Assembly: GCA_963698995.1 (NCBI GenBank)
Contig: CAVOTD010000027.1
Coordinates: 186,001 to 250,000, forward strand
From: AP-15 sp963698995
GTDB lineage: Bacteria; Pseudomonadota; Alphaproteobacteria; ATCC43930; CGMCC-115725
Direction: 5' to 3'
Length of the DNA: 64,000 nt
Below are positions 50,339 through 59,223 of this stretch, one piece after another; the first letter of the stretch is position 1, and each line of letters opens with the position of its first letter. The position numbers and the translations under genes are program-made. Under the pieces are notes generated by a model that saw only the letters and a program-made list of their open reading frames with translations, was not told the origin of the DNA and did not search any database.

Positions 50339-50770
50339 ATGGACATTGTGCCGGACTCGGGTCAGCTCTCGCAGGTGATGGTGCAAGCAACGGCACCGGC
50401 CTTCATTCTCGGCGCCGTGGCCGGCTTCATCTCGATCCTGCTGGGACGGATGACAAGTGTCATCGATCGCGTCCGCAGCCTGCATGAAATCGCCGACGGC
50501 GATACCGCTCGGGCCGATCTCAAGTCGGATATTCCGCGCTTGCGGAAGCGCGCCAAACTTTTGAACAGCGCAACACGTCTGGCACTTGCCAGCGGAATGT
50601 GCACGTCGTTGCTCCTTGTCGTGGGATTTGGGAGCGCGTTCTTCAGGCTGCAGCACATATACGGGGCCGGTGTTCTTTTTGCTCTCGCCGTCGCGTTGCT
50701 GGGTGGGTCGCTCTTCAGATTCAGCCAGGAGGTAAGGATCCGGCTCAGCGAGGGTGATCATTACCGGTAA
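50339..50770 (+). CDS. DUF2721 family membrane protein
   Basis: 143 residues. Three hydrophobic segments (residues 17-38, 84-103, 110-127), with a conserved basic loop of the RMTSVIDRVRSLHEI type. This is the DUF2721 layout; the function is unknown. It lies between the HpaB-like gene and the YVTN-propeller gene. Confidence 0.65.
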   Translation: MDIVPDSGQLSQVMVQATAPAFILGAVAGFISILLGRMTSVIDRVRSLHEIADGDTARADLKSDIPRLRKRAKLLNSATRLALASGMCTSLLLVVGFGSAFFRLQHIYGAGVLFALAVALLGGSLFRFSQEVRIRLSEGDHYR

Positions 50771-50822
50771 GGGCAGCCGGGTTTGGCGCGGCGGGCTCGA
50801 TCCGCGATCCGGGAAGATGCCA

Positions 50823-52005
50823 ATGAAATTTCGTAGTTACGCGGTGCCGGCGATCACCGCCTTCGCCGTTTCCTGCCTTCTCGGCAGCAATGCAGTGCCT
50901 CGCTCAAAACGCCTACATCACGAATAACGGCTCTAATACCGTGTCGGTCATCGACACGGTGAAAAATAGGGTGACCACCAATATCGGCGGTTTTCGTCAA
51001 CCTTTCGGGGTGGCGGTGACCCCGGACGGCAGCAAGGTCTATGTCGCGAACTCCCCGGCGAGCGCGAGTAACAGCAACGTGTCGGTGATCGCCACCGCGA
51101 CGAACAAGGTGATCGCCACAATCCCTGTCGGCAGTGAACCCGGTGGCGTGGCGGTAACCCCGGACGGCGGCAAGGCCTATGTCGCGAACACCAACTCCGA
51201 CAGCGTGTCGGTGATCGACACGGCATCCAATACAGTAATCGCCACGATCCCGGTCGGTGTCGGTCCCTTTGGCGTGGCTGTGGCCCCGGATGGCAGCAAG
51301 GCCTATGTCACGCTCTCGTTGAGAAATTCCACTGGGCCTAAGGGCGACATGACGGTGATCGACACGGCGAGCAATAAAGTAATCACCACGATCCACGTCG
51401 GCAGTTTTCCGACGGGAGTAGCGGTGACGCCGGACGGCCGCAAAGTCTATGTGGCCAACCAGTCCTCCGCCAACCTGTCGGTGATCAATACGGTAACCAA
51501 CACAGTAGTCACCACAATCCGGGTCGGCAGTCTGCCTACCGGTGTCGCGGTGACGCCAGATGGCCGAAAGGTTTATGTCGCGAACGCCCACTCCAACACC
51601 GTATCGGTGATCAACGTCAAAACCGATGCGGTAATCGACACAATCGCTGTCGGCGACCGTCGCTCCGAACTAGGTCCCGTCGGCGTGGCGGTGACCGCGA
51701 ACGGCAGAAAAGTCTACGTCGCGACGCGAGCATTAGGCGCGAAGGGCACCGTGACGGTAATCGATGCGGCGAGGAACAGGGTGACCGACACGATCTCGGT
51801 TGGCACCAGCCCACAAGCCTTCGGCGTTTTCATCCGGCCGGTTGCAGCGAGGTTCGCCGGGACGCCCGGGGAGCCAAACTGCCGCGGCCAGAGTGTCTCG
51901 GAGCTTGTTCGGCGGTTCGGCAGTCTCAACGCCGCCGCTCCAGCCTTGGGATATTCCGGCGTCGAGGCGCTGCAAGACGCTATCCGAGCGTTTTGTGAGG
52001 ATTAG
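50823..52005 (+). CDS. Secreted YVTN-type beta-propeller protein (frameshift in signal peptide)
   Basis: About 394 residues. The ATG at 50823 gives a signal peptide (ITAFAVSCLLGS) that is one base out of frame with the mature part; the shift lies near 50890-50900. The body contains about seven repeats of some 42 residues with PDGxKxYVAN and V-x-V-I-D-T elements, forming a seven-bladed propeller. A C-terminal tail (SVSELVRRFGSLNAAAPALG and a final Cys pair) is typical of secreted beta-propeller proteins. Probably surface or periplasmic binding. Confidence 0.7.
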
Positions 52006-52106
52006 CAATTTCAAATAGCAGCAGAACTTTATCGTCAATTAAATACTTTCTTGCAAAATCCTTGTTAGCGGCTCGGGCCCCGGGGTCTACCGGCAAGGGA
52101 CAGGAA

Positions 52107-53567
52107 TTGAGCGTCGGGGTTTGGATTTCAGGTCGGCCAGTCCCATCTTGGCCGCTGGTCGTCGGGCTTGCCGCTTTCGCTCGGGCGCTCGCCCAACCGA
52201 AGGCGCTGCTCAACGACCCCGACACCTATCTTCATATCGCCGCCGGCCGTTGGATGCTCGCGCATTTCGCTCTGCCGACGCAGGATCCGTTCTCTCATTC
52301 GCTCGCCGGGGCGAGCTGGGTCCCGCATGAGTGGCTGGCCGAGATCGGTCTGGCGGCGGTCTACCGCACGGCTGGGTGGAGCGGCCTCGTCTTGTTGGGG
52401 GCCGCTGCTTTCGCCGCCGCAATCGCGCTCTTGACGCGGTATCTGCTGCGCCATTGCGAGCCGTTTTCGGCCCTTATTGCGGCGACCCTCGGAGCTGCGC
52501 TGGTCCTCGGCCATCTGCTGGTCAGACCGCATCTGCTAGCGCTTCCGCTGCTCGTCATATGGTCCGGCGAACTGTTTCGAGCGCGCGATGCCGGAGCCGC
52601 GCCGCCTGCTTGGTTATTGGCGGTAATGCTGCTATGGGCCAATCTGCACGGCAGCTTCATGTTCGGACTGGCCCTGGCTCTGTTCCTCGGCGTCGAGGCG
52701 GTTCTCTCGCCGGAGCGCCGTCTGCTGGAGGCGACGGCGCTGGGGCGTTTTCTGTGTGCTCGCCGTCGCGGCCTCGCTCGTCGACGCCAAACGGTCTCGC
52801 GGGCTTTCGTCGAGCCGTTCCGATTGCTGATGATGCCGGCGCTGCAGGCGTCGTTCGGCGAATGGCGGAGCCCGGACTTCCAGAGTTTTCAGCCGCTCGA
52901 GGTCTGGTTGTTGGGTCTGATCGCCGTCGGGTTCACGACCCGCGCGCGGCTTCCGCTGCCGCGGCTTCTGCTGTTGTTGGGGCTCTGCCATATGGCGCTC
53001 GCGCATGTCCGGCATGCCGAGCTTCTCGGGCTAGTCGGGCCGCTGGCCGTGGCTGCATCGCTCGGGCCGCAGATCGCCGCTCGGGTTCGCTCGGCGCCGC
53101 TCTCGGCCCTCGGCCGAGGTGTTGCCCGGCTCGCCGCGCCAGCCGGTCTCCCGGCAATGGTGCTGGCCGCCACCATCGCGGTCGCGATCAGCCTGCCGGT
53201 CTTGCTGAGGCCGGTCGCGCGGACCGACGATGCGGTAACTCCAGCCGCGGCGGTGGCTGCAGCCGCAAGGATGGGCCTCCACGGCCCGGTCTTTAACAGC
53301 GAGGGTTTCGGCGGTTATCTGGTCTTCAGCGGCATCCCGACCTTTATCGACGGTCGTGTGGAACTCTACGGCAATCGGTTTCTCGGCCGCTATCTCGAGG
53401 CGGAAGAGGGCAGCGCGCGCACTCTGGCTGCCCTGCTCGATCAATACGGCGTCACCTGGACGATCCTTGCGCCGCAACAAGGCGCCGTCCATTGCCTCGA
53501 CCGCCTCCCGGGATGGCGTCGCGCCTATTCGGACGATCGCGCCGTCATCCACATGCGCGAGGGTTAG
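52107..53567 (+). CDS. Multipass membrane protein, glycosyltransferase-like
   Basis: About 486 residues with at least nine hydrophobic segments. LLNDPDTYLHIAAGRWMLAH and PFSHSLAGASWVPHEWLAE are patterns of polytopic mannosyl- or other glycosyltransferase-like proteins (GT-C architecture), where an Asp-Pro-Asp in the first loop is usual. The start is uncertain; TTG 52107 has AAGGGA before it, another TTG lies at 52062. A segment at 52735-52800 looks like a compensated frame change. The C-terminal soluble part includes WTILAPQQGAVHCLDRLPGW. Confidence 0.55.
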   Translation: MSVGVWISGRPVPSWPLVVGLAAFARALAQPKALLNDPDTYLHIAAGRWMLAHFALPTQDPFSHSLAGASWVPHEWLAEIGLAAVYRTAGWSGLVLLGAAAFAAAIALLTRYLLRHCEPFSALIAATLGAALVLGHLLVRPHLLALPLLVIWSGELFRARDAGAAPPAWLLAVMLLWANLHGSFMFGLALALFLGVEAVLSPERRLLEATALGRFLCARRRGLARRRQTVSRAFVEPFRLLMMPALQASFGEWRSPDFQSFQPLEVWLLGLIAVGFTTRARLPLPRLLLLLGLCHMALAHVRHAELLGLVGPLAVAASLGPQIAARVRSAPLSALGRGVARLAAPAGLPAMVLAATIAVAISLPVLLRPVARTDDAVTPAAAVAAAARMGLHGPVFNSEGFGGYLVFSGIPTFIDGRVELYGNRFLGRYLEAEEGSARTLAALLDQYGVTWTILAPQQGAVHCLDRLPGWRRAYSDDRAVIHMREG

Positions 53568-53582
53568 GCCGGTCCGACCCGC

Positions 53583-53801
53583 CTATCCGCCGGCCAACGC
53601 ATCGATCTCCGCGTCTTCCGGAAACCGGCCGAGTTGTTTCTTGGAAAAGGCCAGCCGCCCGTCGACGGTGATCTCGAAGACCCCGGCGACCCCTTTGACG
53701 AGCTCGACCTCCTCTGCGCCGCGTTCCATGAGCCTGGCCTTCGCACGGAGGGCCCGAGGTTCATAGTTTCAAGGCACGCAGTATTCGATCCTGACCTTCA
53801 T
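53583..53801 (-). CDS. SelW-like selenoprotein (CxxU, UGA-encoded)
   Basis: Read through TGA at 53771-53769, the frame gives 72 residues: MKVRIEYCVP-U-NYEPRA, then a helix (LRAKARLMERGAEE) and FEITVDGRLAFSKKQLGRFP, the SelW/SelT/SelH (Rdx) fold of thioredoxin-like redox proteins. The CxxC of relatives is here C-V-P-U. Downstream of the TGA a hairpin can form (GGCC at 53754-53751 pairs with GGCC at 53739-53736, loop with GUG about 23 bases from the UGA), consistent with a bacterial SECIS. Without Sec insertion the product stops at ten residues. A sequencing error or Cys-to-stop mutation is the alternative. Divergent from modC. Confidence 0.65.
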
Positions 53802-53957
53802 TACACTCACCTCGTGCGCAATCGAACAGCGAAAGCTACCATGGCGAGATGCTTGTGACCATTCTCCTCTCGCAGCTAGCCCGGCCGCCAGTCGCCCTGC
53901 TCGCCGCCGATCCCCCGGCCTGGCATATCGGTCGACGTCATTCCGGCGACTGAGAGG

Positions 53958-55097
53958 ATGCTCGAGATCGATATCGCGCATCGGCTCGCCCAATTCGAGC
54001 TCGATGTCCATTTTCGCAGCGGGCGGGGGCTGACCGCGCTGTTCGGCCGCTCGGGCGCCGGCAAGACCTCGATCGTCAATGCGATCGCCGGGCTGATCCG
54101 CCCGGAGCGGGGGCGCATCGTCGTCGACGGGTCGGTATTGCTCGACACCGAACACGGGATTTGCGTCCCGGCCCACCGGCGCCGGGTCGGTTATATCTTC
54201 CAGGAAGGCCGGCTCTTTCCGCATCTGACGGTCCGTCAGAATTTGTCGTTCGGCCGCTGGTTCGCGCCGAGCCGGGAGCGGCCCGGGGCGGCCGGGTTCG
54301 CCGATGTGGTCGACCTCCTCGGCATCGCCGGGTTGCTCGACCGGCGACCCGGCCGGCTCTCGGGCGGCGAGAAGCAGCGCGTCGCGATCGGTCGGGCATT
54401 GCTGGCGAGCCCGCGGCTGCTGCTGATGGACGAGCCATTGGCCTCGCTCGATGCGCGGCGCAAGGACGAGATCCTCCCCTATCTCGAACGGCTGCGCGAC
54501 CGGTCGGGCGTGCCGATCGTCTATGTCAGTCATTCGGTCGCGGAAGTCACGCGGCTGGCCACGACGATCGTACTGATCTCGGACGGCAAGGTGCACGCCG
54601 TCGGCCCGGTGCAAGAAGTGATGGGCCGCGCCGAGCTCTATCCGCTGGCCGGCCGCTTCGAAGCCGGCGCGGTTCTGGCGGCGCGCGTCGCGGCGCACGA
54701 TGCGCGGTGGAAGCTCACCGAGCTGGCCGGCGGCTTTGGCAAACTGGTGGTGCCGCATTTGGAGGCGCCGGTCGGCACCGCTCTGCAAGTGCGAATCCGC
54801 GCCCGCGACGTGATCCTGGCGGTCGCCGCGCCCAGCGGGATCAGCGCCCTGAATGTGCTCGCCGCACGGGTTGAGCAGCTCGTCCCGATCGAGGAGGGCG
54901 CTCTCGAAGTGCAGCTCCGGCTCGGCGACGAACGCTTGCTGGCGCGAGTGACCAGACGCTCGGGCGAGGCGCTTGGTCTGGCCCCGGGACGGGAGGTCTT
55001 TGCCGTGATCAAAACCATCGCGGTCGACCGGCGCAGCCTTTCCCGCCGCGGCGAGACTGCCGATCTCGACGACGGCGTCGAAGTCCTCGACAGTTGA
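53958..55097 (+). CDS. modC: Molybdate ABC transporter ATP-binding protein
   Basis: 379 residues. The ABC domain has Walker A LFGRSGAGKTSIVN, the signature LSGGEKQRVAIGRAL, Walker B LLLMDEPLASLD and an H-loop in IVYVSHSV. The C-terminal about 140 residues carry the molybdate-binding MOP-type domain (VRIRARDVILAVAAPSGIS). ModA and ModB are not seen nearby, so this modC is an orphan. The molybdenum demand of the oxidoreductase at 32451 may use it. It is divergent from the SelW-like gene. Confidence 0.75.
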   Translation: MLEIDIAHRLAQFELDVHFRSGRGLTALFGRSGAGKTSIVNAIAGLIRPERGRIVVDGSVLLDTEHGICVPAHRRRVGYIFQEGRLFPHLTVRQNLSFGRWFAPSRERPGAAGFADVVDLLGIAGLLDRRPGRLSGGEKQRVAIGRALLASPRLLLMDEPLASLDARRKDEILPYLERLRDRSGVPIVYVSHSVAEVTRLATTIVLISDGKVHAVGPVQEVMGRAELYPLAGRFEAGAVLAARVAAHDARWKLTELAGGFGKLVVPHLEAPVGTALQVRIRARDVILAVAAPSGISALNVLAARVEQLVPIEEGALEVQLRLGDERLLARVTRRSGEALGLAPGREVFAVIKTIAVDRRSLSRRGETADLDDGVEVLDS

Positions 55098-55107
55098 GCC
55101 CGGGCAT

Positions 55108-56622
55108 TCAGCTGCCGCGTAGCGGAATCTCCTTCAGCCCGAACGCGACGGCCGTGGTGAACGCCGAAATTGCCGCGGCGTAGAGGAAGACGCGCGAAAA
55201 TGCAGTGCGGACCGCGTGCTCCAGGCCGGCGAGGAGGGCCGGGTCGATGTCTGACTGCTGCTCGAGATGAAGCAGGGCGATCCCCGGATTGGCTCCCAGC
55301 ACGTCGTGACCGGGAAGGGCCAGCGCTCCGGAATTCAGATCGCCGACCAGAAGAGCGGTGAGCAGGGCGACCCCGAAGGCGCCGCCGATCAGCCGGAAGA
55401 ACATCACGACCGATAGTCCGATCCCGGCATCCCCTAGCTCGAGCGCGTTCTGCACCGGGACCATGACCGAAGGCATCTGAAACCCGAAGGAGAGGCCGAG
55501 AAAGGCCGTCAGGAAGGCATCGAGAAGCCACCACCGCCCGAGCCCAAATAGCGCAATCGTCCCGCACAGGATCGCCATCACGCCGGCCCCGAGGATCGGA
55601 AATATCCGGTAATGCCCGGTACGGCTGACCAATTGCCCGGCGATGAACGAGCCCAAAACGGTGCCGCCGGTCATCGGGATCAGGTGAATCCCGGCCTCGT
55701 TCGGTGACATGCCGGCGGCGAGCTCGAAGTCGAGCGGCACCAGGATGATCAACCCGATCATCACCATCGACATCGAAAAGCTGATCACGCTCGCCACCGA
55801 GAAAATCTGGTTGGCGAAGAGGCGTAAGGGGATGATTGGCTCGCGAACCTCTCGCTCCCACGCGATCAACCCTGCCAATAAGGCGACGCCGATGCCCAGC
55901 GGAACGAGGACGGTGCTGTTCCACCAGCTCGCCACCGCTTCGGCTCGCCCGACGGCAATCAGGATCGGCGTCGCCGAGGCAAGAATCAGCGCTGCACCGA
56001 GCCAGTCGATCACCGGTTTTCGGTTTGGCTTGGGGAGGCGCCGAAGATTGCGGTTGCACAATACCAGTGCCAGGACTCCGAACGGGATGTTGATCCAGAA
56101 GATCCAGTGCCACGAGAGGTAGTCGGCAAAGAAGCCGCCGAGCACCGGACCGAGTACGTTCGAGAACGCCATGACGCCGGAGAAATAGCCTTGATACCGG
56201 CCGCGCTCGCGCGGCGGGATAATGTCGGCGATCGTTGCCAGCGCGACCGAGCGCAGGCCGCCGCCGCCGATCCCTTGCAGAACGCGTGCGCCGATCAATT
56301 GCGGCATGGTTTGTGACAACGCGCACAGCACCGAGGCACCGACAAACACCGCGATTGCCACCGACAGGATAGGCCGCCGGCCGTAAAGGTCGCTCAACCG
56401 GCCATAGATCGGGGTCGTCACGGTCGAGGCCACGAGGTAAGCCGAGACGACCCAGGACATCAGTTCCCAGCCGTTCAGGTCGTTCGCCATCGTCGACAGC
56501 GAGGTCGCAACGATGGTCTGGTCCAGACCGGCGAGGAACATCGCCAGAAGGAGGCCGGAGAGGATCGAGACGATCTCGGTCCGAGAAAAATGCGCCACTG
56601 TCGATTGAGCGAGCTCCGCCAT
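55108..56622 (-). CDS. MFS multidrug transporter, EmrB/QacA (DHA2) family
   Basis: 504 residues, 14 predicted membrane segments, start at ATG 56622. Motifs: AMFLAGLDQTIVATSLSTMA in helix 1, IYGRLSDLYGRRPI (motif A), ARVLQGIGGGGLRSV (motif C) and GPVLGGFFADYLSWHWIFW. It likely exports toxic compounds by H+ antiport. Divergent from the thiamine-diphosphate enzyme gene at 56762 and convergent with modC. Confidence 0.82.
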   Translation of the reverse strand: MAELAQSTVAHFSRTEIVSILSGLLLAMFLAGLDQTIVATSLSTMANDLNGWELMSWVVSAYLVASTVTTPIYGRLSDLYGRRPILSVAIAVFVGASVLCALSQTMPQLIGARVLQGIGGGGLRSVALATIADIIPPRERGRYQGYFSGVMAFSNVLGPVLGGFFADYLSWHWIFWINIPFGVLALVLCNRNLRRLPKPNRKPVIDWLGAALILASATPILIAVGRAEAVASWWNSTVLVPLGIGVALLAGLIAWEREVREPIIPLRLFANQIFSVASVISFSMSMVMIGLIILVPLDFELAAGMSPNEAGIHLIPMTGGTVLGSFIAGQLVSRTGHYRIFPILGAGVMAILCGTIALFGLGRWWLLDAFLTAFLGLSFGFQMPSVMVPVQNALELGDAGIGLSVVMFFRLIGGAFGVALLTALLVGDLNSGALALPGHDVLGANPGIALLHLEQQSDIDPALLAGLEHAVRTAFSRVFLYAAAISAFTTAVAFGLKEIPLRGS

Positions 56623-56761
56623 CACCGCAAGTCTATCGATTGGTCCATAAGAGGGCGAACGGAGATCTGCACGACCCGGCTGCGGCATTCCAGGGTTGCG
56701 CTTGCGTTGCGTTGGCGCGACGGTCAGCCGATCGTCATCAGACTCTGTGGAGAATACCGGC

Positions 56762-57292
56762 ATGGATCAACGCGACGGCACGCCGGCTCGATGGCAGGAC
56801 GAGCTCTACGATCTCCTGCGCCGGAACAACGTCACGCAGTTCGCCTATGTGCCCGATGCCGGCCACCGCATCCTGATCGACCGCTCGCTCGCCGATCCCG
56901 GCGCCCGATCGGTCGCGCTGACCACCGAGGAGGAGGGCGTGGCGCTGCTCGCCGGCGCCGATCTCGGCGGCGCGCGCGGCGTCTTGCTGATGCAGTCGCA
57001 GCGGCACCGGCAACTGCATCAACATGCTGTCGCTGATCAAGGGCGGCCGCTTTCCGTTGCTGACGCTGATCAGCATGCGCGGCGATTTCGGCGAGGGCAA
57101 TCCGTGGCAATTCCCGATGGGCCAGGCGGTCGAGCCGGTGCTCGCGGCGATGGGCGTCATCTGCCTGCGGATCGAGCAGCCGGAAGAGGTCGTTCCGACG
57201 GTCGAGCGCCGCGCTGACGATGGTGTTTCAGAGCGGCCATGCCGTCGCCGTGCTGCTGACCCAGACGGCTGCTCGGCGCCAAGCAATTCTGA
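56762..57292 (+). pseudogene. ThDP-dependent decarboxylase alpha subunit, ComD/phosphonopyruvate decarboxylase-like, frameshifted
   Basis: About 177 codons in two to three frames: DELYDLLRRNNVTQFAYVPD at the start, VALTTEEEGVALLAGADLGG, then, after a shift near 57000, CINMLSLIKGGRFPLLTLIS, and after another near 57200, MVFQSGHAVAVLL and the end GAKQF. This is the pyrimidine-binding domain (with the cofactor Glu in TTEEEG) of the two-subunit sulfopyruvate/phosphonopyruvate decarboxylase family. The second subunit follows 11 bases later. Inactive as read, possibly by sequencing errors. Confidence 0.6.
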
Positions 57293-57303
57293 GGACGTGA
57301 CAG

Positions 57304-57966
57304 ATGTCAGGGAGCGAACACGCAAAAGCCGAGGAAGCGGCGGCGACCGCCGCCCCGGATTTCATCCTCGACCGGTGCGACGCAGTGCCGGCGTTGATCG
57401 GCCGGCACCAGGATTTTCTGATCGTCAGCGGTCTCGCCGGGACGAGCCGCGATGTCGCGGCGCTGACCGGCGACGGCGCCGCACACCTATACAATGGCCG
57501 GCGCGATGGGGGGCGCGTGCATGATCGGGCTCGGCCTCGCGCTCGCTCGCCCCGACAAGCGCGTGCTGGTCGTGACCGGGGACGGGGAGCTGCTGATGAA
57601 TGTCGGCGCGCTCGCGACGATTGCAGTGATAAACCCACCCAATCTTGCGATCCTTTGCGTCGATAACGGCCATTACGGCGAGACCGGCTATCAGAAGAGC
57701 CATACCAGCCTCGGCGTCGATCTCGAAAAGATCGCCGTCAGGATCGGGCATCAAGGCGTCTCGCACCGTCAAGCGTCGACCGGGAGCTCGCGGACGGCGC
57801 CCGCCTTTTGCGCGAAGGCAACGGCGCCGCGTTCGTCCTGTTGCGCGTCAAACCGACCGATCCCCCGGCCTATAAGCGCAACATGGACCCGTCCGCCTGC
57901 CGCAACCGCTTCCGCGCCGCGCTGATCGCCATCGGGTCCGAGACGGCGGTTTCGGGCTTGCCCTAG
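57304..57966 (+). pseudogene. ThDP-dependent decarboxylase beta subunit, ComE-like, frameshifted
   Basis: About 221 codons. It starts MSGSEHAKAEEAAAT, has LIVSGLAGTSRDVAALTGDG, and after a shift near 57490 GAMGGACMIGLGLALARPDK and the ThDP/Mg motif VVTGDGELLMNVGALA...NNGHYG-type (here ILCVDNGHYGETGYQ). A second shift near 57765 leads to the end FVLLRVKPTDPPAYK. The product would be the pyrophosphate-binding half of the split decarboxylase. Its end overlaps the convergent TPR gene by a few bases. Confidence 0.6.
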
Positions 57967-58619
57967 AACCCGGTGTCGCGCTCCATCATCTGCAGGACCG
58001 CGATCGCGGCGCGTGTGGCCTGATCGGCGTCGCCGCCCCGGCGGCGGTGCAGTTCGACCACCTGTTCCTGCAGCGCGTAGGCTTCGGCTCGGTCACCTTC
58101 TTGCCAAAGGATCGCGGCCAGATTGCCCATGGCCGTGAGGCAGTCGGCGTGCTGGTCGCCAAACTCGCGGCAGGTGATCTCGATGACGGATTCGAGGAGT
58201 TCACGAGCCGCGGCGAGATCACCTTGCGATGCAACCGTTCCGGCCAGATTGTTGATCGCGCGCAGGGTCTCGATATCGGCGTCGCCAAAGAGGCTGCGCC
58301 GCCCGCCGACGACCTCCTCCTGCAGCAGCCGAGCCTGCGCCAAGTCGCCTTGCGCGGCCAGGGTAACGGCGAGTTTGCCGATTGCCTTCAAGGTTTCCGG
58401 ATGCTGCTCGCCCAATCGTCGGCGCCGCGCCTCGACGACCTGTTCCTCGAGCCGGCGCGCCGCGATCAGGCGGCCCTGCGCCCACAGGCAGTCGGCAAGG
58501 TCGAGCATGGCCGACCATGTTTCCGGGTGGTCCGCGCCGAGCGCCTGGCGCTTCTTCTCTAAGAGGTCTTGCTGTCGCGCGCAGCTAGTTCGGCCGGTAT
58601 TGCTCACCGCGCCGCCCAA
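57963..58619 (-). CDS. Tetratricopeptide (kinesin light chain-type) repeat protein
   Basis: 218 residues with about four TPR-like repeats of 42 residues, each with LGxxHPETL...LAxxLxxQGxLxxAxxLxExV spacing (for example LGEQHPETLKAIGKLAVTLA and FGDQHADCLTAMGNLAAILW). These mediate protein-protein contact. It starts 2 bases after the DUF3501 stop on the same strand, so it may be the last gene of the irr/rubrerythrin group operon. Function unknown. Confidence 0.7.
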   Translation of the reverse strand: MGGAVSNTGRTSCARQQDLLEKKRQALGADHPETWSAMLDLADCLWAQGRLIAARRLEEQVVEARRRRLGEQHPETLKAIGKLAVTLAAQGDLAQARLLQEEVVGGRRSLFGDADIETLRAINNLAGTVASQGDLAAARELLESVIEITCREFGDQHADCLTAMGNLAAILWQEGDRAEAYALQEQVVELHRRRGGDADQATRAAIAVLQMMERDTGF

Positions 58620-58620
58620 T

Positions 58621-59223
58621 TCAGTCGAAATCTTGTGCCAGCGCCGCGCGCACTGGCTCCGGCAGCACCGCCATGTGTCCGTATTCGGGATGAGCGAACC
58701 CGGCGATCGTCTGCGTGCCGGGGGTCTTGAAGCGGGCGACCTGGCTCTCGGTAAAAGGGAATCTGAGGAACTGCACCGAAGACGCCTTGCCGTCGGCGCT
58801 GGTATTTTCGCGCGTCGGGTCTGCCTCTCCGCGGATCCGCTCGCCGCCGACCTCGAGAAAAGCGTGGTTCTCGATCCCGCCGAGGCGCGACAGCGTCACA
58901 GCCCGCCGCCCCGGATCATCGATCTCGAACATCACCGTAGCGACCAGCTCATTGCCTTGTGGGATCAGCGGATTGTAAGCGGCAAGCTCATCGGCAATTT
59001 GCGCTTCGCCGCCTTTCTCGATGTGGAGCATCTCCTGCACCTGGTGCCACATCGTGTCGTAATTCTCGAAGTAGAAGGTGGCAAAGGGCCCGACCTCCAG
59101 GCGCCGGTGCCGCTTGATCTCGGTAATCCGCTGGCGCTGCTCGCGCCGAATGGCCGCGTATTCGGCGATCGGCAGAATGGCTTCACGCGTCAACCGCCGC
59201 TTGTTCCTCGATAATGTATCCAT
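58621..59223 (-). CDS. DUF3501 family protein
   Basis: 200 residues. DUF3501 pattern: MDTLSRNKRRLTREAILPIA, RRLEVGPFATFYFENYDTMW and MLHIEKGG, with VATVMFEIDDPGRRAV later. Proteins of this family co-occur with rubrerythrin and a GlpC-like Fe-S oxidoreductase, as here. The ATG overlaps the stop of the upstream gene (TGATG), so translation is coupled. The biochemical role is unknown. Confidence 0.75.
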   Translation of the reverse strand: MDTLSRNKRRLTREAILPIAEYAAIRREQRQRITEIKRHRRLEVGPFATFYFENYDTMWHQVQEMLHIEKGGEAQIADELAAYNPLIPQGNELVATVMFEIDDPGRRAVTLSRLGGIENHAFLEVGGERIRGEADPTRENTSADGKASSVQFLRFPFTESQVARFKTPGTQTIAGFAHPEYGHMAVLPEPVRAALAQDFD

